Below are positions 35,633 to 44,793 of a stretch of DNA of 64,000 nt, one piece after another. The notes beneath the pieces were generated by a model. It saw only the letters and a program-made list of their open reading frames with translations. It was not told the origin of the DNA and did not search any database. This DNA comes from UBA1361 sp041656375. Its GTDB lineage: Bacteria; Bacillota_I; Bacilli_A; RFN20; CAG-826. Every line of letters begins with the position of its first letter. The first letter of the stretch is position 1. A program made the translations under genes and the position numbers. The stretch covers positions 1-64,000 of the forward strand of contig CAYPGR010000002.1 of NCBI GenBank assembly GCA_964410505.1. The letters run 5' to 3'.

Positions 35633-36610
35633 ATGGCTGTTATTAATCTATTAGAAGCAATCAACCAAGCCCTTGATCAAAAACTTGCCGATGATAGTCG
35701 GATCGTTGTTTTTGGTGAAGATGCTGGTTTTGAAGGTGGTGTCTTCCGTGTCACTGCCGGTTTACAAAAAAAATATGGCGAAGACCGGGTCTTTGATACC
35801 CCAATTGCCGAAGCTGCGATTATCGGGAGTGCATTTGGGATGTCCTTAAATGGCCTCTTACCGGTGGCAGAAATTCAGTTTGATGGTTTTATCTTTACCG
35901 GCATTGCTGAACTTGTCAGTCACGTCGCCCGTTACCGTAACCGTACGAGAGGGGCGTTTAGTGTGCCACTCGTCTTAAGAATTCCCGTTGGTGGCGGTAT
36001 TAAAGCACTTGAACACCATAGTGAAAGCTTAGAATCACTCCTTGGTCAAATACCAGGCCTAAAAGTCGTGACGCCGAGTACCCCATATGACGCTAAAGGT
36101 TTACTGATTAGTGCCTTAGAAGACCCAGATCCAGTCGTCTTTTTAGAGCCAAAACGTATTTATCGGGCAGGGAAGCAAGAAGTGCCTGAAGAAATGTATC
36201 GCATTCCGATTGGTAAGGCTAAGGTCGTGCAAGAAGGAAAAGATATTACGGTGGTGGCCTGGGGAGCGATGGTTCGGGAAACTGAAAAAGCCATTAAATT
36301 ATTAGAAAATGACAATATTAGTGTTGAACTTATTGATTTACGGACCATTAGTCCAATTGACAGTGAAACGATTATCAAGAGTGTGCAAAAAACAGGCCGA
36401 TTCCTCGTTGTTTCTGAAGCGGTCAAAACGTATGGTGCAGCCGCAGAGCTTATTGCCCTTGTGAATGAAAAAGCATTCCTCCATCTTGAATCGCCAAGTG
36501 CAAGGGTGACCGGTCATGATATTACGGTGCCACTCGCCCGTGGTGAACATTTCCACTTTGTTAGTCCGGAACGAATTAGCGACGCCATTAAAAAGAGCGT
36601 TCGGTTCTAG
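35633..36610 (+). CDS. pdhB: Pyruvate dehydrogenase E1 beta subunit
   Basis: 325 residues, transketolase-like. Starts with INLLEAINQALDQKLADD and GEDAGFEGGVFRVTAGLQ, includes FDTPIAEAAIIGSAFGMSLNG (about 55-75) and VPLVLRIPVGGGIKALEHHSESLE (about 115-138), and ends with the C-terminal domain RGEHFHFVSPERI. Together with PdhA it forms the E1 heterotetramer. The AAAGGAGGG at the end of pdhA drives its translation. Confidence 0.97.
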   Translation: MAVINLLEAINQALDQKLADDSRIVVFGEDAGFEGGVFRVTAGLQKKYGEDRVFDTPIAEAAIIGSAFGMSLNGLLPVAEIQFDGFIFTGIAELVSHVARYRNRTRGAFSVPLVLRIPVGGGIKALEHHSESLESLLGQIPGLKVVTPSTPYDAKGLLISALEDPDPVVFLEPKRIYRAGKQEVPEEMYRIPIGKAKVVQEGKDITVVAWGAMVRETEKAIKLLENDNISVELIDLRTISPIDSETIIKSVQKTGRFLVVSEAVKTYGAAAELIALVNEKAFLHLESPSARVTGHDITVPLARGEHFHFVSPERISDAIKKSVRF

Positions 36611-36617
36611 GAGGTAG

Positions 36618-37892
36618 ATGATGTACGATTTTAAATTTAGTGATATCGGCGAAGGGCTCCATGAAGGAAAAATTCTTAAATGGAACTTTAAAGTCGGTGA
36701 TAAAGTCAAAGAAGGCGATACATTAGTCGTTGTTGAAACCGATAAAGTTAACGCCGAGTTACCCTCTCCCGTCAACGGGATTATTGTCAAACTCGGGGCG
36801 GCAGAAGGCGAAATTATTCACGTTGGTGAAACGGTTGTCCTCATTGATGATGGTAAAGGTGGTCGTGTGGGAGCGGAAACTAAAGCTGCATCACCAGCTG
36901 CTGAACCTGTGAGCGAAGAAAGTGCGCCGGGCGTCATTGGTGAAATTCAAGTCTCCAGTGAAATTATTGGTGCGAGTAGTGAAAGTGTCGTGAAAAATGA
37001 GGTCAAACAAGCCCGTGTACTAGCAACTCCTGCTGCGAGAAAAGTAGCGCGTGATCTCGGGGTTGACATCCAAACTGTAAGAGGAAGCGGACCAAGTGGC
37101 CGGGTGATGAAGGCTGATATTGAAAAAGTCGCTATTGGTGCAACCACTGTGACTACAAGTGTCCCTGTTATGCCCGTTAATGTTTCCCGGCAAGGAGATG
37201 TGACAATTGTCCCGATTACTAAACTTCGGAAATCCATTGTTAAAGCAATGACGATTTCTAAACAAGTCATACCACATACCGTTTTAATGGATGAAGTGGT
37301 GATTGATGACTTAGTCTCCCTTCGCGATCGAGCGAAAGTGAGTGCCAGTCAAAAAGGCATTAAACTGACGTATATGGCGTTTATTATTAAGGCCACAACA
37401 CTTGCTTTAAGGGAATTCCCAATGTTTAACGCCAGTTTTGACCATATCAAAGAAGAAGTTATTATTAAAAATTATTTAAATATTGGGATTGCAGTTGATA
37501 CCCCTGACGGTCTCATTGTGCCAAATATTAAGGATGCCGATGCAAAAAGTATCTTTACTTTAGCTAAAGAATTAACGGAAATCGCAACCTTGACGAGAGA
37601 GCGCAAAATTCAACTCGCAAGTTTACAAAATACGACCTTTACGATTACGAATTTTGGAGCCATGGATATTGCCTTTGGGACCCCAATCATTAACCATCCT
37701 GAAGTCGGTATTTTGGGTGTCGGAAAGATTGGCCAAAAACCAGTGGTACGCGATGGGGCACTTGTGATCGCCCATGTCTTACCACTTAGCATTGCCGTTG
37801 ATCATCGGATTATTGATGGTGCGGATGCGGGTCGTTTCTTAATTAGAGTGAAAGAGTTATTAGGTAATCCCGACTTAATGTTACTCGGTTAA
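36618..37892 (+). CDS. pdhC: Pyruvate dehydrogenase E2, dihydrolipoamide acetyltransferase
   Basis: 424 residues (ATG 36618, or ATG 36621) behind GGAGG. One N-terminal lipoyl domain (1-78) with the lipoyl lysine in ETDKVNAELPS. An Ala/Glu/Val-rich linker (about 85-135) leads to a peripheral subunit-binding domain (LATPAARKVARDLGVDIQ ... GPSGRVMKADIE, about 137-170). The catalytic domain (about 190-424) ends with the active-site DHRIIDGADAGRFL. It accepts the acetyl group on lipoate and passes it to CoA. A single lipoyl domain is the usual Gram-positive form. Confidence 0.97.
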   Translation: MMYDFKFSDIGEGLHEGKILKWNFKVGDKVKEGDTLVVVETDKVNAELPSPVNGIIVKLGAAEGEIIHVGETVVLIDDGKGGRVGAETKAASPAAEPVSEESAPGVIGEIQVSSEIIGASSESVVKNEVKQARVLATPAARKVARDLGVDIQTVRGSGPSGRVMKADIEKVAIGATTVTTSVPVMPVNVSRQGDVTIVPITKLRKSIVKAMTISKQVIPHTVLMDEVVIDDLVSLRDRAKVSASQKGIKLTYMAFIIKATTLALREFPMFNASFDHIKEEVIIKNYLNIGIAVDTPDGLIVPNIKDADAKSIFTLAKELTEIATLTRERKIQLASLQNTTFTITNFGAMDIAFGTPIINHPEVGILGVGKIGQKPVVRDGALVIAHVLPLSIAVDHRIIDGADAGRFLIRVKELLGNPDLMLLG

Positions 37893-37902
37893 GGAGGAAC
37901 TT

Positions 37903-39273
37903 ATGATATATGATATTTTAGTTTTGGGCGCCGGACCCGGCGGCTATGTAGCCGCCATCAAGGCCGCTCAATTAGGCGCGAAAGTCGCCATTATTGAGAA
38001 AGAAAAAGTTGGCGGAATATGCCTTAATCACGGGTGTATTCCGACAAAAACCCTCTTAAAGAGTGCGAAGGTTTTTCAAACTGTTCAAAAAGCGGACACT
38101 TTTGGCGTTATCGTTGATGGCAAAGTAAGTGTGGATCTTGAGGCGATGGTAGCGCGCAAAAATAGAGTGGTTACCCAGCTCACAAGTGGCGTTGCTTATC
38201 TACTTAAGAAAAACAATGTCGATGTGATTAATGGCTATGGCGAAGTGCTTAGTGCCCATCAAGTACAAGTTGGAACGACGGTTTATGAAACGAAAAAGTT
38301 AATTATCGCGACCGGTGGTTCCCCAGTTGTGCCACCGATTGAAGGTGTCAAAGAAGGCTTCGATAAAGGCTATGTTGTGACGAGTCGTGAAATGTTAACG
38401 GTTACCAAACAACCTAAAAACCTTGTCATTGTTGGTGGAGGCGTGATCGGGGTTGAGTTTGCAACCATCTTCGCAAGTATTGGCACGAAAGTTTCTATTA
38501 TTGAAATGATGCCAACGATCTTACCGATGATTGATGAAGACATCACAAAGGCTTATACGAAATCACTACGCGAGTTAGGGGTCGATGTGATTACCGGCGC
38601 GCAGGTGGTGGCTGTTAATGAAAGTTACGTCAAATATAAGTTAAATGACGCTACCAATACGGTGACCTCTGATTTAGTCCTTCTCGCTGTTGGCACAAAA
38701 GCTAATAGTGGCGGACTTGAAAAGCTTAAACTTGAAATGAATCGCGCTAATATTGTGACGGATGAATATCTTCGTACAAGTGTTAGGGATGTCTACGCCA
38801 TAGGCGATGTTAACGGTAAGTACATGCTTGCTCACGTTGCTAGTCATGAAGCAATCATCGCTGCCAGTCATGCGCTTGGTAAACCAACGATTGCAATGGA
38901 TTATCAAAAAGTACCGCAAGCGATCTATGGTTCACCAGAAATCGCAAGTGTTGGCTTAACGGAAAAGGAGGTAAAGGAAAAGAAGATTGATTATAAGGTC
39001 TCTACTTTCCCGCTTAGTGCTTCCGGTAAGGCACTTGCTGATGCTGAAAAAGAAGGGTTTGTAAAACTCATCGTGGACAAAAAACATAATGAACTTCTTG
39101 GTGCGCATATCTATGCTTATCATGCGACCGAACTCATCAGTGAGCTGGTCCTTGGTTTGAACTTAGAAGTAACGGCTGAAGAATTAGCAGCAAGTATTCA
39201 TCCGCATCCAAGTCTTTCAGAAATCATTATGGAAGCAAGTCTCGGCGCTGAACATAAAGCCATTCATATTTAA
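37903..39273 (+). CDS. pdhD: Dihydrolipoamide dehydrogenase (PDH E3)
   Basis: 456 residues. Reoxidises lipoamide using FAD and NAD+. FAD motif GAGPGGYVAAIKAAQLGA near residue 8, redox disulfide GGICLNHGCIPTK near 41, NAD motif IVGGGVIGVEFA near 174, AIGDVNGKYMLAHVA near 300 and the C-terminal catalytic HPHPSLSEI. No N-terminal lipoyl domain, unlike some mycoplasma E3 proteins. Last gene of the operon, with a strong terminator 13 bases later. Confidence 0.97.
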   Translation: MIYDILVLGAGPGGYVAAIKAAQLGAKVAIIEKEKVGGICLNHGCIPTKTLLKSAKVFQTVQKADTFGVIVDGKVSVDLEAMVARKNRVVTQLTSGVAYLLKKNNVDVINGYGEVLSAHQVQVGTTVYETKKLIIATGGSPVVPPIEGVKEGFDKGYVVTSREMLTVTKQPKNLVIVGGGVIGVEFATIFASIGTKVSIIEMMPTILPMIDEDITKAYTKSLRELGVDVITGAQVVAVNESYVKYKLNDATNTVTSDLVLLAVGTKANSGGLEKLKLEMNRANIVTDEYLRTSVRDVYAIGDVNGKYMLAHVASHEAIIAASHALGKPTIAMDYQKVPQAIYGSPEIASVGLTEKEVKEKKIDYKVSTFPLSASGKALADAEKEGFVKLIVDKKHNELLGAHIYAYHATELISELVLGLNLEVTAEELAASIHPHPSLSEIIMEASLGAEHKAIHI

Positions 39274-39285
39274 TACATCTAGATG

Positions 39286-39315
39286 CCTCTGGTTGACGCC
39301 AGAGGTTTTTTCTTT
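39286..39315 (+). terminator. Terminator of the pdh operon
   Basis: CCTCTGG, TTGACG loop, CCAGAGG, then TTTTTTCTTTT. Perfect 7-bp GC-rich stem. Confidence 0.93.
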
Positions 39316-39369
39316 TCGTGAATTGCAACATATCTTCGCCCCTCTTTTACATTTCTTTATTGCATTTTA

Positions 39370-39398
39370 TTTACATTAGTACTTTTCTTTTATATAAT
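39370..39398 (+). promoter_or_regulatory. Sigma-A-type promoter of DUF2188 membrane protein
   Basis: TTTACA, 17-bp spacer, TATAAT, 34 bp before the start codon. Confidence 0.75.
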
Positions 39399-39431
39399 TA
39401 AGATATAGTTTTACAGATCAAAGGAGATTAT

Positions 39432-40259
39432 ATGAAAAAATGTATTTTATACACTTCATTAAGTGCTTTTGTGTTAACCCTATTAGGTGTTCTTCTCGGA
39501 TTTGTAGGGAACGGTGCGCTCTTTAGTGGTGCAATCGCAGAACTTACTGCTCTGTTTCCACTTTTATGGTATGTGATTATTCCGCCAGGCGTATTCTTAT
39601 TACTGATTGTTATCGTTCTCATAATTAAAATTAAACGTAGAGTGCGTATGCTTTGGGTACCACTTTTCAGTTTAATCTCTATATTGGCTTATTTACTTTT
39701 GATCCCGAAAGCTTTTACAGAATTAATCACGACTAATACGCCACCTACGAGTTTATATTTCACAACTGGTGCAGGATTAGTTTTCATCGGTTTTGTTGCT
39801 TTACTCGTCCTTCTCATTTGCGACTTGTTTGATCGTAAGAAAAAGGAAGATGAAGAAGCCCTCGAAATTGAAGAAGAACAATACGAAGTGATTGAAGAAG
39901 AACCTAAGGTTAAACCTGTCACTGCAAAGGTTGAATACCTTGACGAAGAGGTTGAAGACGAAGAGGGATTTGAACTTGAATCACCGGACGAAGCGATGCA
40001 ACGCAAAGCGGATGCTAAAAAAGCTAAATTAAAAACAAAAGATGAAAAAGATAAAGAATATGATCGTATCTATCATATTATGAAACGGGCAAAAGACGAT
40101 CGGTGGATTGTGAAAATTGCCCAAAGCCGGAAGGCGATTAAAATCTTTGATACGCAAAAAGAAGCGATTACTTATGCAGAAGGGCTCGCTGGTAACAACA
40201 ATGGAGTTGTACGTATCTTCGCCTCAAAAGGCGCCAACAAAGGGCGCATTATTACTTAG
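39432..40259 (+). CDS. Membrane protein with acidic linker and DUF2188-like C-terminus
   Basis: 275 residues. Four hydrophobic helices in the first ~135 residues are followed by a very acidic stretch (EEALEIEEEQYEVIEEE and more, about 140-185). A charged Lys-rich helix comes next, and then a ~60-residue module DRWIVKIAQSRKAIKIFDTQ...EAITYAEGLA that resembles DUF2188, a small domain of unknown role common in Bacilli. AAGGAG precedes the ATG. It has its own promoter and terminator, so it is a single-gene unit. Function unknown; the C-terminus should face the cytoplasm. Confidence 0.75.
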   Translation: MKKCILYTSLSAFVLTLLGVLLGFVGNGALFSGAIAELTALFPLLWYVIIPPGVFLLLIVIVLIIKIKRRVRMLWVPLFSLISILAYLLLIPKAFTELITTNTPPTSLYFTTGAGLVFIGFVALLVLLICDLFDRKKKEDEEALEIEEEQYEVIEEEPKVKPVTAKVEYLDEEVEDEEGFELESPDEAMQRKADAKKAKLKTKDEKDKEYDRIYHIMKRAKDDRWIVKIAQSRKAIKIFDTQKEAITYAEGLAGNNNGVVRIFASKGANKGRIIT

Positions 40260-40267
40260 GGTATTAA

Positions 40268-40294
40268 GGCATCTTCGATTGAAGGTGCCTTTTT
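40268..40294 (+). terminator. Intrinsic terminator
   Basis: GGCATCTTC, GATT loop, GAAGGTGCC (one G-T pair), then TTTTT, just past the DUF2188 gene. Confidence 0.88.
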
Positions 40295-40329
40295 ATGTAT
40301 TGCTAACTAGATAGAAAGGAAATGATAGT

Positions 40330-40881
40330 ATGGCAAAAATTATTATTATCTCTGGTGATCTCGCATCCGGGAAAAGTGTTCTCGCAAAGAGACTTTCTCG
40401 GCATTACCAAATCCCTTATTTTTCAAAAGCGAAATTTAAGGAAATTCTCGGCGAGAAGATTGAATTCGAAGGGATTGATCAAAATAAACGGATTTCTAAA
40501 TCTGCTTATGATCTATTAACCCACGTGGCATGGCGTTTTGCGCAAGTCCATGGCAGCGTTATTCTTGAAGCAAACTTCCATGAAGCCCAACTTGAACAAA
40601 TTAAAAAAGACGCCGAATTCATGAATCACAAATTAGAACTTGTTTATTTAACTGGCGATATTGATGTGTTGTTTGAACGCTTCCTTTACCGTGAACATTA
40701 TGAAAATCGTCACCCCGTCCACTTAACCCATCCACTCCGTTCGCTTGAAGAGTTTGAAGCCTATATCTTAAAACTCCGCAGCGAAAAAGAAATTATTACA
40801 CGTAAAATGTTAGACACGACCAATTGCGACCATGAGATGATCTTTGAAAAAGCGATCAAACTCATTGGTGGTCTTGACTAA
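40330..40881 (+). CDS. P-loop kinase-like protein
   Basis: 183 residues with an N-terminal P-loop GDLASGKSVLAKRL (about 8-21) and a fold like small-molecule kinases (AAA_33 type). VILEANFHEAQLEQI (about 78) resembles the Walker B/LID base. YREHYENRHPVHL (about 117) supplies basic residues likely to form the lid. The substrate is unknown; nucleoside or sugar phosphorylation are possibilities. AAAGGAAATG lies upstream. It ends 11 bases before the EF-G-like gene and should be co-transcribed with it. Confidence 0.75.
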   Translation: MAKIIIISGDLASGKSVLAKRLSRHYQIPYFSKAKFKEILGEKIEFEGIDQNKRISKSAYDLLTHVAWRFAQVHGSVILEANFHEAQLEQIKKDAEFMNHKLELVYLTGDIDVLFERFLYREHYENRHPVHLTHPLRSLEEFEAYILKLRSEKEIITRKMLDTTNCDHEMIFEKAIKLIGGLD

Positions 40882-40892
40882 AAGGGGAGATT

Positions 40893-42959
40893 ATGAGTTA
40901 TACAACAGAGAAAATTAGAAATATATTATTCTTAGGCCATCAAGGTTCTGGGAAAACAACGCTTGTTGAAACGATTATTAGTAATGTCTTAAATCAACCA
41001 GCGGGATCAATTGAAAAGAAGAATACAGTGAGTGATTTTACGACCGAAGAAAAAAATCGCCTCAGTTCTTGTTCTTTAACGGTTTCCTCGCTCGATTATA
41101 ATGGTTACCATTTAAATTTATTAGATGCTCCGGGTAATGATGACTTTGTGGCTGATATTATTGGTGTCCTTGATATGGTTAAGGCCGCGGTACTTGTCAT
41201 TGACGCCACCAAAAAAATCGAAGTCGGGACTGTCAAACACTACAATATGCTTAAGAAGCACGGGATTCCGACCTTCATCTTTGTTAATAAAATGGACAAG
41301 GAACTCATTAATTTTGATGCTTTACTTGAACAAATCACCGATCGACTTGGTAAAAAAGCGGTTAGCTTCGTCTATCCACTTGGGAAAAATGAAAATTTCG
41401 ATGGCTTTATCAATGTGATTTCTCGTAAAGCTCGCAAATATGATGGTGGCAATGTCGTCGATGATATCGTGCATGATGATAAAAAGGAAAAAGTTCTTGA
41501 ACTCCATAACGCTTTAGCCGAGCAAGTCGCGTTAACCGATGATGCCCTCCTTGATAAGTTCTTTAGTGGTGAATCGTTATCGATGGAAGAAATACGAGCA
41601 GGTCTTCACAAAGCCGTCTTGGGTGGAGAAATTGCACCAGTCCTCGTTGGGAGTAGCGTTAAAAATATTGGCGTGAATACGTTACTTGAAATGATGATTG
41701 AGTATTTGCCAAATCCAGCGATTCTTAAAGCTTATGTGGGCAAAGATCGGAATGGCCATGAGGTCAAACGATTAACTGACGTCAATGAACCCTTTAGTGC
41801 TTACGTCTTTAAAACGGTCTTTGATCAATATAAGGGCGTAACGAATTACCTCAAAATTATAAGCGGTGTACTAAATGTTGGTGATGAAGTTTTTGTCCCT
41901 GCTCTTAATAACTCATTCCGCGTTTCGCAAATGTTTAGCCTCCTTGGCCAAAAACAAACGCCAATTCAAAGCGCGATCAGTGGTGATATTGTTGCCCTTG
42001 TTAAACTTGATAACGTGAATACAGGACACACATTATGTGATAAAAATAATGTCATTATTTATCCAAAAGCTAAATATCCGACGATTGTATATCGCCGCGG
42101 TATTCGCTCAAAAACGGGTAAAGATGATGAAAAACTTGTCCAGTCACTTTATAAAGTCGCCGCCGAAGATCCGACCATTGAAATTGTACGCGTTCCTGAA
42201 ACGAAACAATTACTCCTTGGTGGCTTAAGTGACTCGCACTTAAACTTCATCCTTGAACGTGTTAAGAATAGTTTTGGGTTTGAAGCTGTCACTGATCAAC
42301 CCCAAATTATATATCGCGAGACGGTTAAAAAAGAAGCGAGTGCGGTCGGGCGTTATGTGAAGCAATCGGGCGGTAGCGGCTTCTACGGTGTCGTGGAGAT
42401 GCGCTTTATGCCAAGCGGCACCGACGAAAATATATTTGTCGAAGAAATCTTTGGGGGAACCGTTCCTAAAAACTATCACCCTGCGGTCGAAAAAGGATTC
42501 TTTGAAAGTGTCCAACAAGGTTTACTAGCCGGGTTCCCAGTCATTGGTTTAAAAGGGGTCCTCTTTGACGGTAAATATCATTCCGTCGACTCAAATGAAC
42601 AAGCCTTTAGAATGGCGGCCATCTTAGCGTATAAAGAAGCCTATATGAAATGTGGGCCAACCTTACTTGAACCGATTCGAAAGATTTCCATAAATGTCAC
42701 CAATGAATGGACTGGTAACGTTATGAATGACTTGAATCAACGGCGGGCCCGCATTCTCAGTATGGATGAAAAAGGGTATGGGATTCAAGAAATTGTCGCC
42801 TTAGTGCCAGAAGCAGAATTACTTGATTATGCGATTAAATTACGGGTGTTAAGTCAAGGAAGTGGTTACTTTAATAGTGAATTTGATAGCTATCAAGAAG
42901 TACCAGCAAACTTATTACAGTCCGTCATAAGTGCAAATAGTCGTTTAGAAAATAAATAA
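40893..42959 (+). CDS. EF-G-like translation GTPase paralogue
   Basis: 688 residues with the full EF-G domain plan. G1 is GHQGSGKTTLVE (about 14), G3 DAPGNDDF (about 77) and G4 NKMD (about 131). Domain II follows (FSAYVFKTVFDQYKGVTNY), then domains III-V including YVKQSGGSGFYGVVEMRF and QRRARILSMDEKGYGIQEIVALVPEAEL. The switch regions differ from canonical EF-G (DAPGNDDF in place of DTPGHVDF), which marks this as the divergent EF-G-like group found as a second copy in many Firmicutes. The role is not settled; it is probably not the main translocase. GGGGAG precedes the ATG. Confidence 0.88.
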   Translation: MSYTTEKIRNILFLGHQGSGKTTLVETIISNVLNQPAGSIEKKNTVSDFTTEEKNRLSSCSLTVSSLDYNGYHLNLLDAPGNDDFVADIIGVLDMVKAAVLVIDATKKIEVGTVKHYNMLKKHGIPTFIFVNKMDKELINFDALLEQITDRLGKKAVSFVYPLGKNENFDGFINVISRKARKYDGGNVVDDIVHDDKKEKVLELHNALAEQVALTDDALLDKFFSGESLSMEEIRAGLHKAVLGGEIAPVLVGSSVKNIGVNTLLEMMIEYLPNPAILKAYVGKDRNGHEVKRLTDVNEPFSAYVFKTVFDQYKGVTNYLKIISGVLNVGDEVFVPALNNSFRVSQMFSLLGQKQTPIQSAISGDIVALVKLDNVNTGHTLCDKNNVIIYPKAKYPTIVYRRGIRSKTGKDDEKLVQSLYKVAAEDPTIEIVRVPETKQLLLGGLSDSHLNFILERVKNSFGFEAVTDQPQIIYRETVKKEASAVGRYVKQSGGSGFYGVVEMRFMPSGTDENIFVEEIFGGTVPKNYHPAVEKGFFESVQQGLLAGFPVIGLKGVLFDGKYHSVDSNEQAFRMAAILAYKEAYMKCGPTLLEPIRKISINVTNEWTGNVMNDLNQRRARILSMDEKGYGIQEIVALVPEAELLDYAIKLRVLSQGSGYFNSEFDSYQEVPANLLQSVISANSRLENK

Positions 42960-42980
42960 TTCAGTCGTAAATGATACGGA

Positions 42981-43014
42981 AACACTCTACGTTTAAAGGC
43001 GTGGAGTGTTTTTT
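42981..43014 (+). terminator. Terminator after EF-G-like gene
   Basis: AACACTCTACG and CGTGGAGTGTT pair (one G-T) around an 8-base loop, followed by TTTT. Confidence 0.9.
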
Positions 43015-43080
43015 ATTTTATTTAGTTACTTTTTTAACACAAAGCATGTAAAATTAGTTACTATAATCTTGAGGTAAAAA

Positions 43081-43983
43081 ATGAATAAATTAACATTCAG
43101 AGACATTAAAAAAACAGACTACAAAGATGCCAATATTGTCTTCACTGGAATCCCATTTGATGACAATGCGAGTCTTGGTAAAGGGGCAAGTCACGCCCCA
43201 GCCTTTTTACGAGCTTTAAGTGAAAATATTCCGGGCGTCACCCGCGCTGCAAAACTATTAGATAAGGTTTCTTTATTTGATAATGGCGATATCGTCCGCA
43301 AAGAAAAAGAATCGATTCCAAGCTATTTTAACCGCGTTGAAAAGGCCGTTTCACCTCTTTTTGCGCCTGGTAAGTTAAATGTCTTTATTGGGGGTGACCA
43401 TAGTGTCAACATTCCCCTCTTTAAGGCTTTTTTATCATTTTGTGACCTTCATCACAAAACACCAGTCTTAATCCATATTGACGCCCATCCCGATATGATG
43501 GATGATTATCTAGATAACCGCCTTTCCCACGCCACCCCAGCCCGTCGGGCTTTAGATCACGGCTTGAAGCAAGAAAACCTTGTTTTTATTGGTCTTCGTG
43601 GTTTTGAACGGGAAGAAGTTGTATATTTTAATGAAAATCCGGCGATTACGGTTTACCTTGCCGGTGATGTTCGTCGTCTAGGCACGAGTCCCATCATTGA
43701 AAGTGTCACCAAACGTTTTCAAAGCGATGAGTATGCCATTTATGTAAGTTATGATATCGACGCGAATGATCCAGCTTACGCCCCAGGGACAGGCACACCA
43801 GAAGCTTTCGGACTTAAAAGTCTTGATACCTTACGGTTAACAAGTGCATTCGTGGCTTTAAAAAACACCTACGCCATTGATTTTGTCGAAATCAGTCCGC
43901 CACTTGATGTCAATGATATGACAAGTTGGCTTGCCTTAAAAACACTTTATGAACTATTTTATATTCAAGGAGAAAAAAGATAA
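43081..43983 (+). CDS. speB: Agmatinase/arginase-family ureohydrolase
   Basis: 300 residues, ureohydrolase fold. Manganese ligands are in place: H107 in GGDHS, D134/H136/D138 in DAHPD and the Asp pair in SYDIDANDP, followed by APGTGTPEAFG as in agmatinases. The usual HGT of agmatinase is replaced by SHAT near residue 150, so the substrate could be a related guanidino compound. It likely releases urea from agmatine to give putrescine. A TATAAT at 43062-43067 precedes GAGG and the start. The next gene starts immediately after its stop, pointing to a joint pathway. Confidence 0.85.
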   Translation: MNKLTFRDIKKTDYKDANIVFTGIPFDDNASLGKGASHAPAFLRALSENIPGVTRAAKLLDKVSLFDNGDIVRKEKESIPSYFNRVEKAVSPLFAPGKLNVFIGGDHSVNIPLFKAFLSFCDLHHKTPVLIHIDAHPDMMDDYLDNRLSHATPARRALDHGLKQENLVFIGLRGFEREEVVYFNENPAITVYLAGDVRRLGTSPIIESVTKRFQSDEYAIYVSYDIDANDPAYAPGTGTPEAFGLKSLDTLRLTSAFVALKNTYAIDFVEISPPLDVNDMTSWLALKTLYELFYIQGEKR

Positions 43984-44793
43984 ATGAAGAAACATTTGAC
44001 CCTCGATGCCTATGGCGCCAAAAATCTACATCTAGACGATATTAAATACATTAATGACGTTTTAAATAAAGTTATTTATGAATTAAAACTCGATCCAGTT
44101 ACCCCGCCCCAACTTATTCCTTATTACTACGGAAAGGTAAAAGAGGACATTGGTGTCACCGCCTATATGCTTTTAGAAGGGGGGCATATTACGATTCATA
44201 CCTTCCCATTACGTGAATGTTATTTTGTCGACCTATTTGTACCGACTTCATTTGATGATAAACGGGCCCTTGAGTTATTCCATGAACTTTTACCATATAA
44301 ATTTGATATGAGTTTATCGGAAGTAGTCGATCGTGATCAAAAAGAATTAGAAAGTTATGAATATGATCCAAATACTGATTTTGGGCCGCATATTATGAAT
44401 GAAATTGTGGCGAAAAGTGTGCCGACGATGGAAACATTTTATGATTTCCTTGAAAACTTTGTCACCAAAATTAATATGGATCCAATTACCCGCGCGAGTG
44501 TCCATAAATCAACCGTCCTTAAACCAAAATATCTCTCAGGCATTATTATTATTGCCCAAAGCCATGTCGCTCTTCACTATAACTATAAAACCAAAACCAT
44601 CATGGCGGATGTTTTTAGTTGTGCCCCGTTTGATTTTAGTTTAATGCGCGATTTTTATGCTGAACTCGGTGATACTGTCAGTGATCGTTTGATTGCCCGT
44701 GGAACGAAACATATTTATAAAGTGCGTTCCAAAGTTAAAAAAGACGACTTACGAGCCTCAACCAGGTGGCAAAAGGCGATGAAAATCAAGTAG
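43984..44793 (+). CDS. Tandem fused S-adenosylmethionine-decarboxylase-like protein
   Basis: 269 residues made of two SpeD-type halves; single bacterial SpeD proteins are about 120-130 residues. In the second half S193, H198 and C213 keep exactly the spacing of the pyruvoyl Ser, processing His and catalytic Cys of the bacterial enzyme (AQSHVALHY ... DVFSC). Cleavage would fall between Q192 and S193, where Glu-Ser is usual. In the first half the same positions read G67, H72 and P87 (LEGGHITIHTFP ... DLFVP), so it cannot form pyruvoyl. The ATG abuts the ureohydrolase stop. Possible activity: AdoMet, arginine or ornithine decarboxylation. Confidence 0.8.
   Translation: MKKHLTLDAYGAKNLHLDDIKYINDVLNKVIYELKLDPVTPPQLIPYYYGKVKEDIGVTAYMLLEGGHITIHTFPLRECYFVDLFVPTSFDDKRALELFHELLPYKFDMSLSEVVDRDQKELESYEYDPNTDFGPHIMNEIVAKSVPTMETFYDFLENFVTKINMDPITRASVHKSTVLKPKYLSGIIIIAQSHVALHYNYKTKTIMADVFSCAPFDFSLMRDFYAELGDTVSDRLIARGTKHIYKVRSKVKKDDLRASTRWQKAMKIK

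Noticed and set aside
39689..40006. 105-codon Ser-rich antisense ORF opposite the DUF2188 gene
   Set aside because: It mirrors the acidic Glu/Asp stretch of the real protein and has no translation signals.
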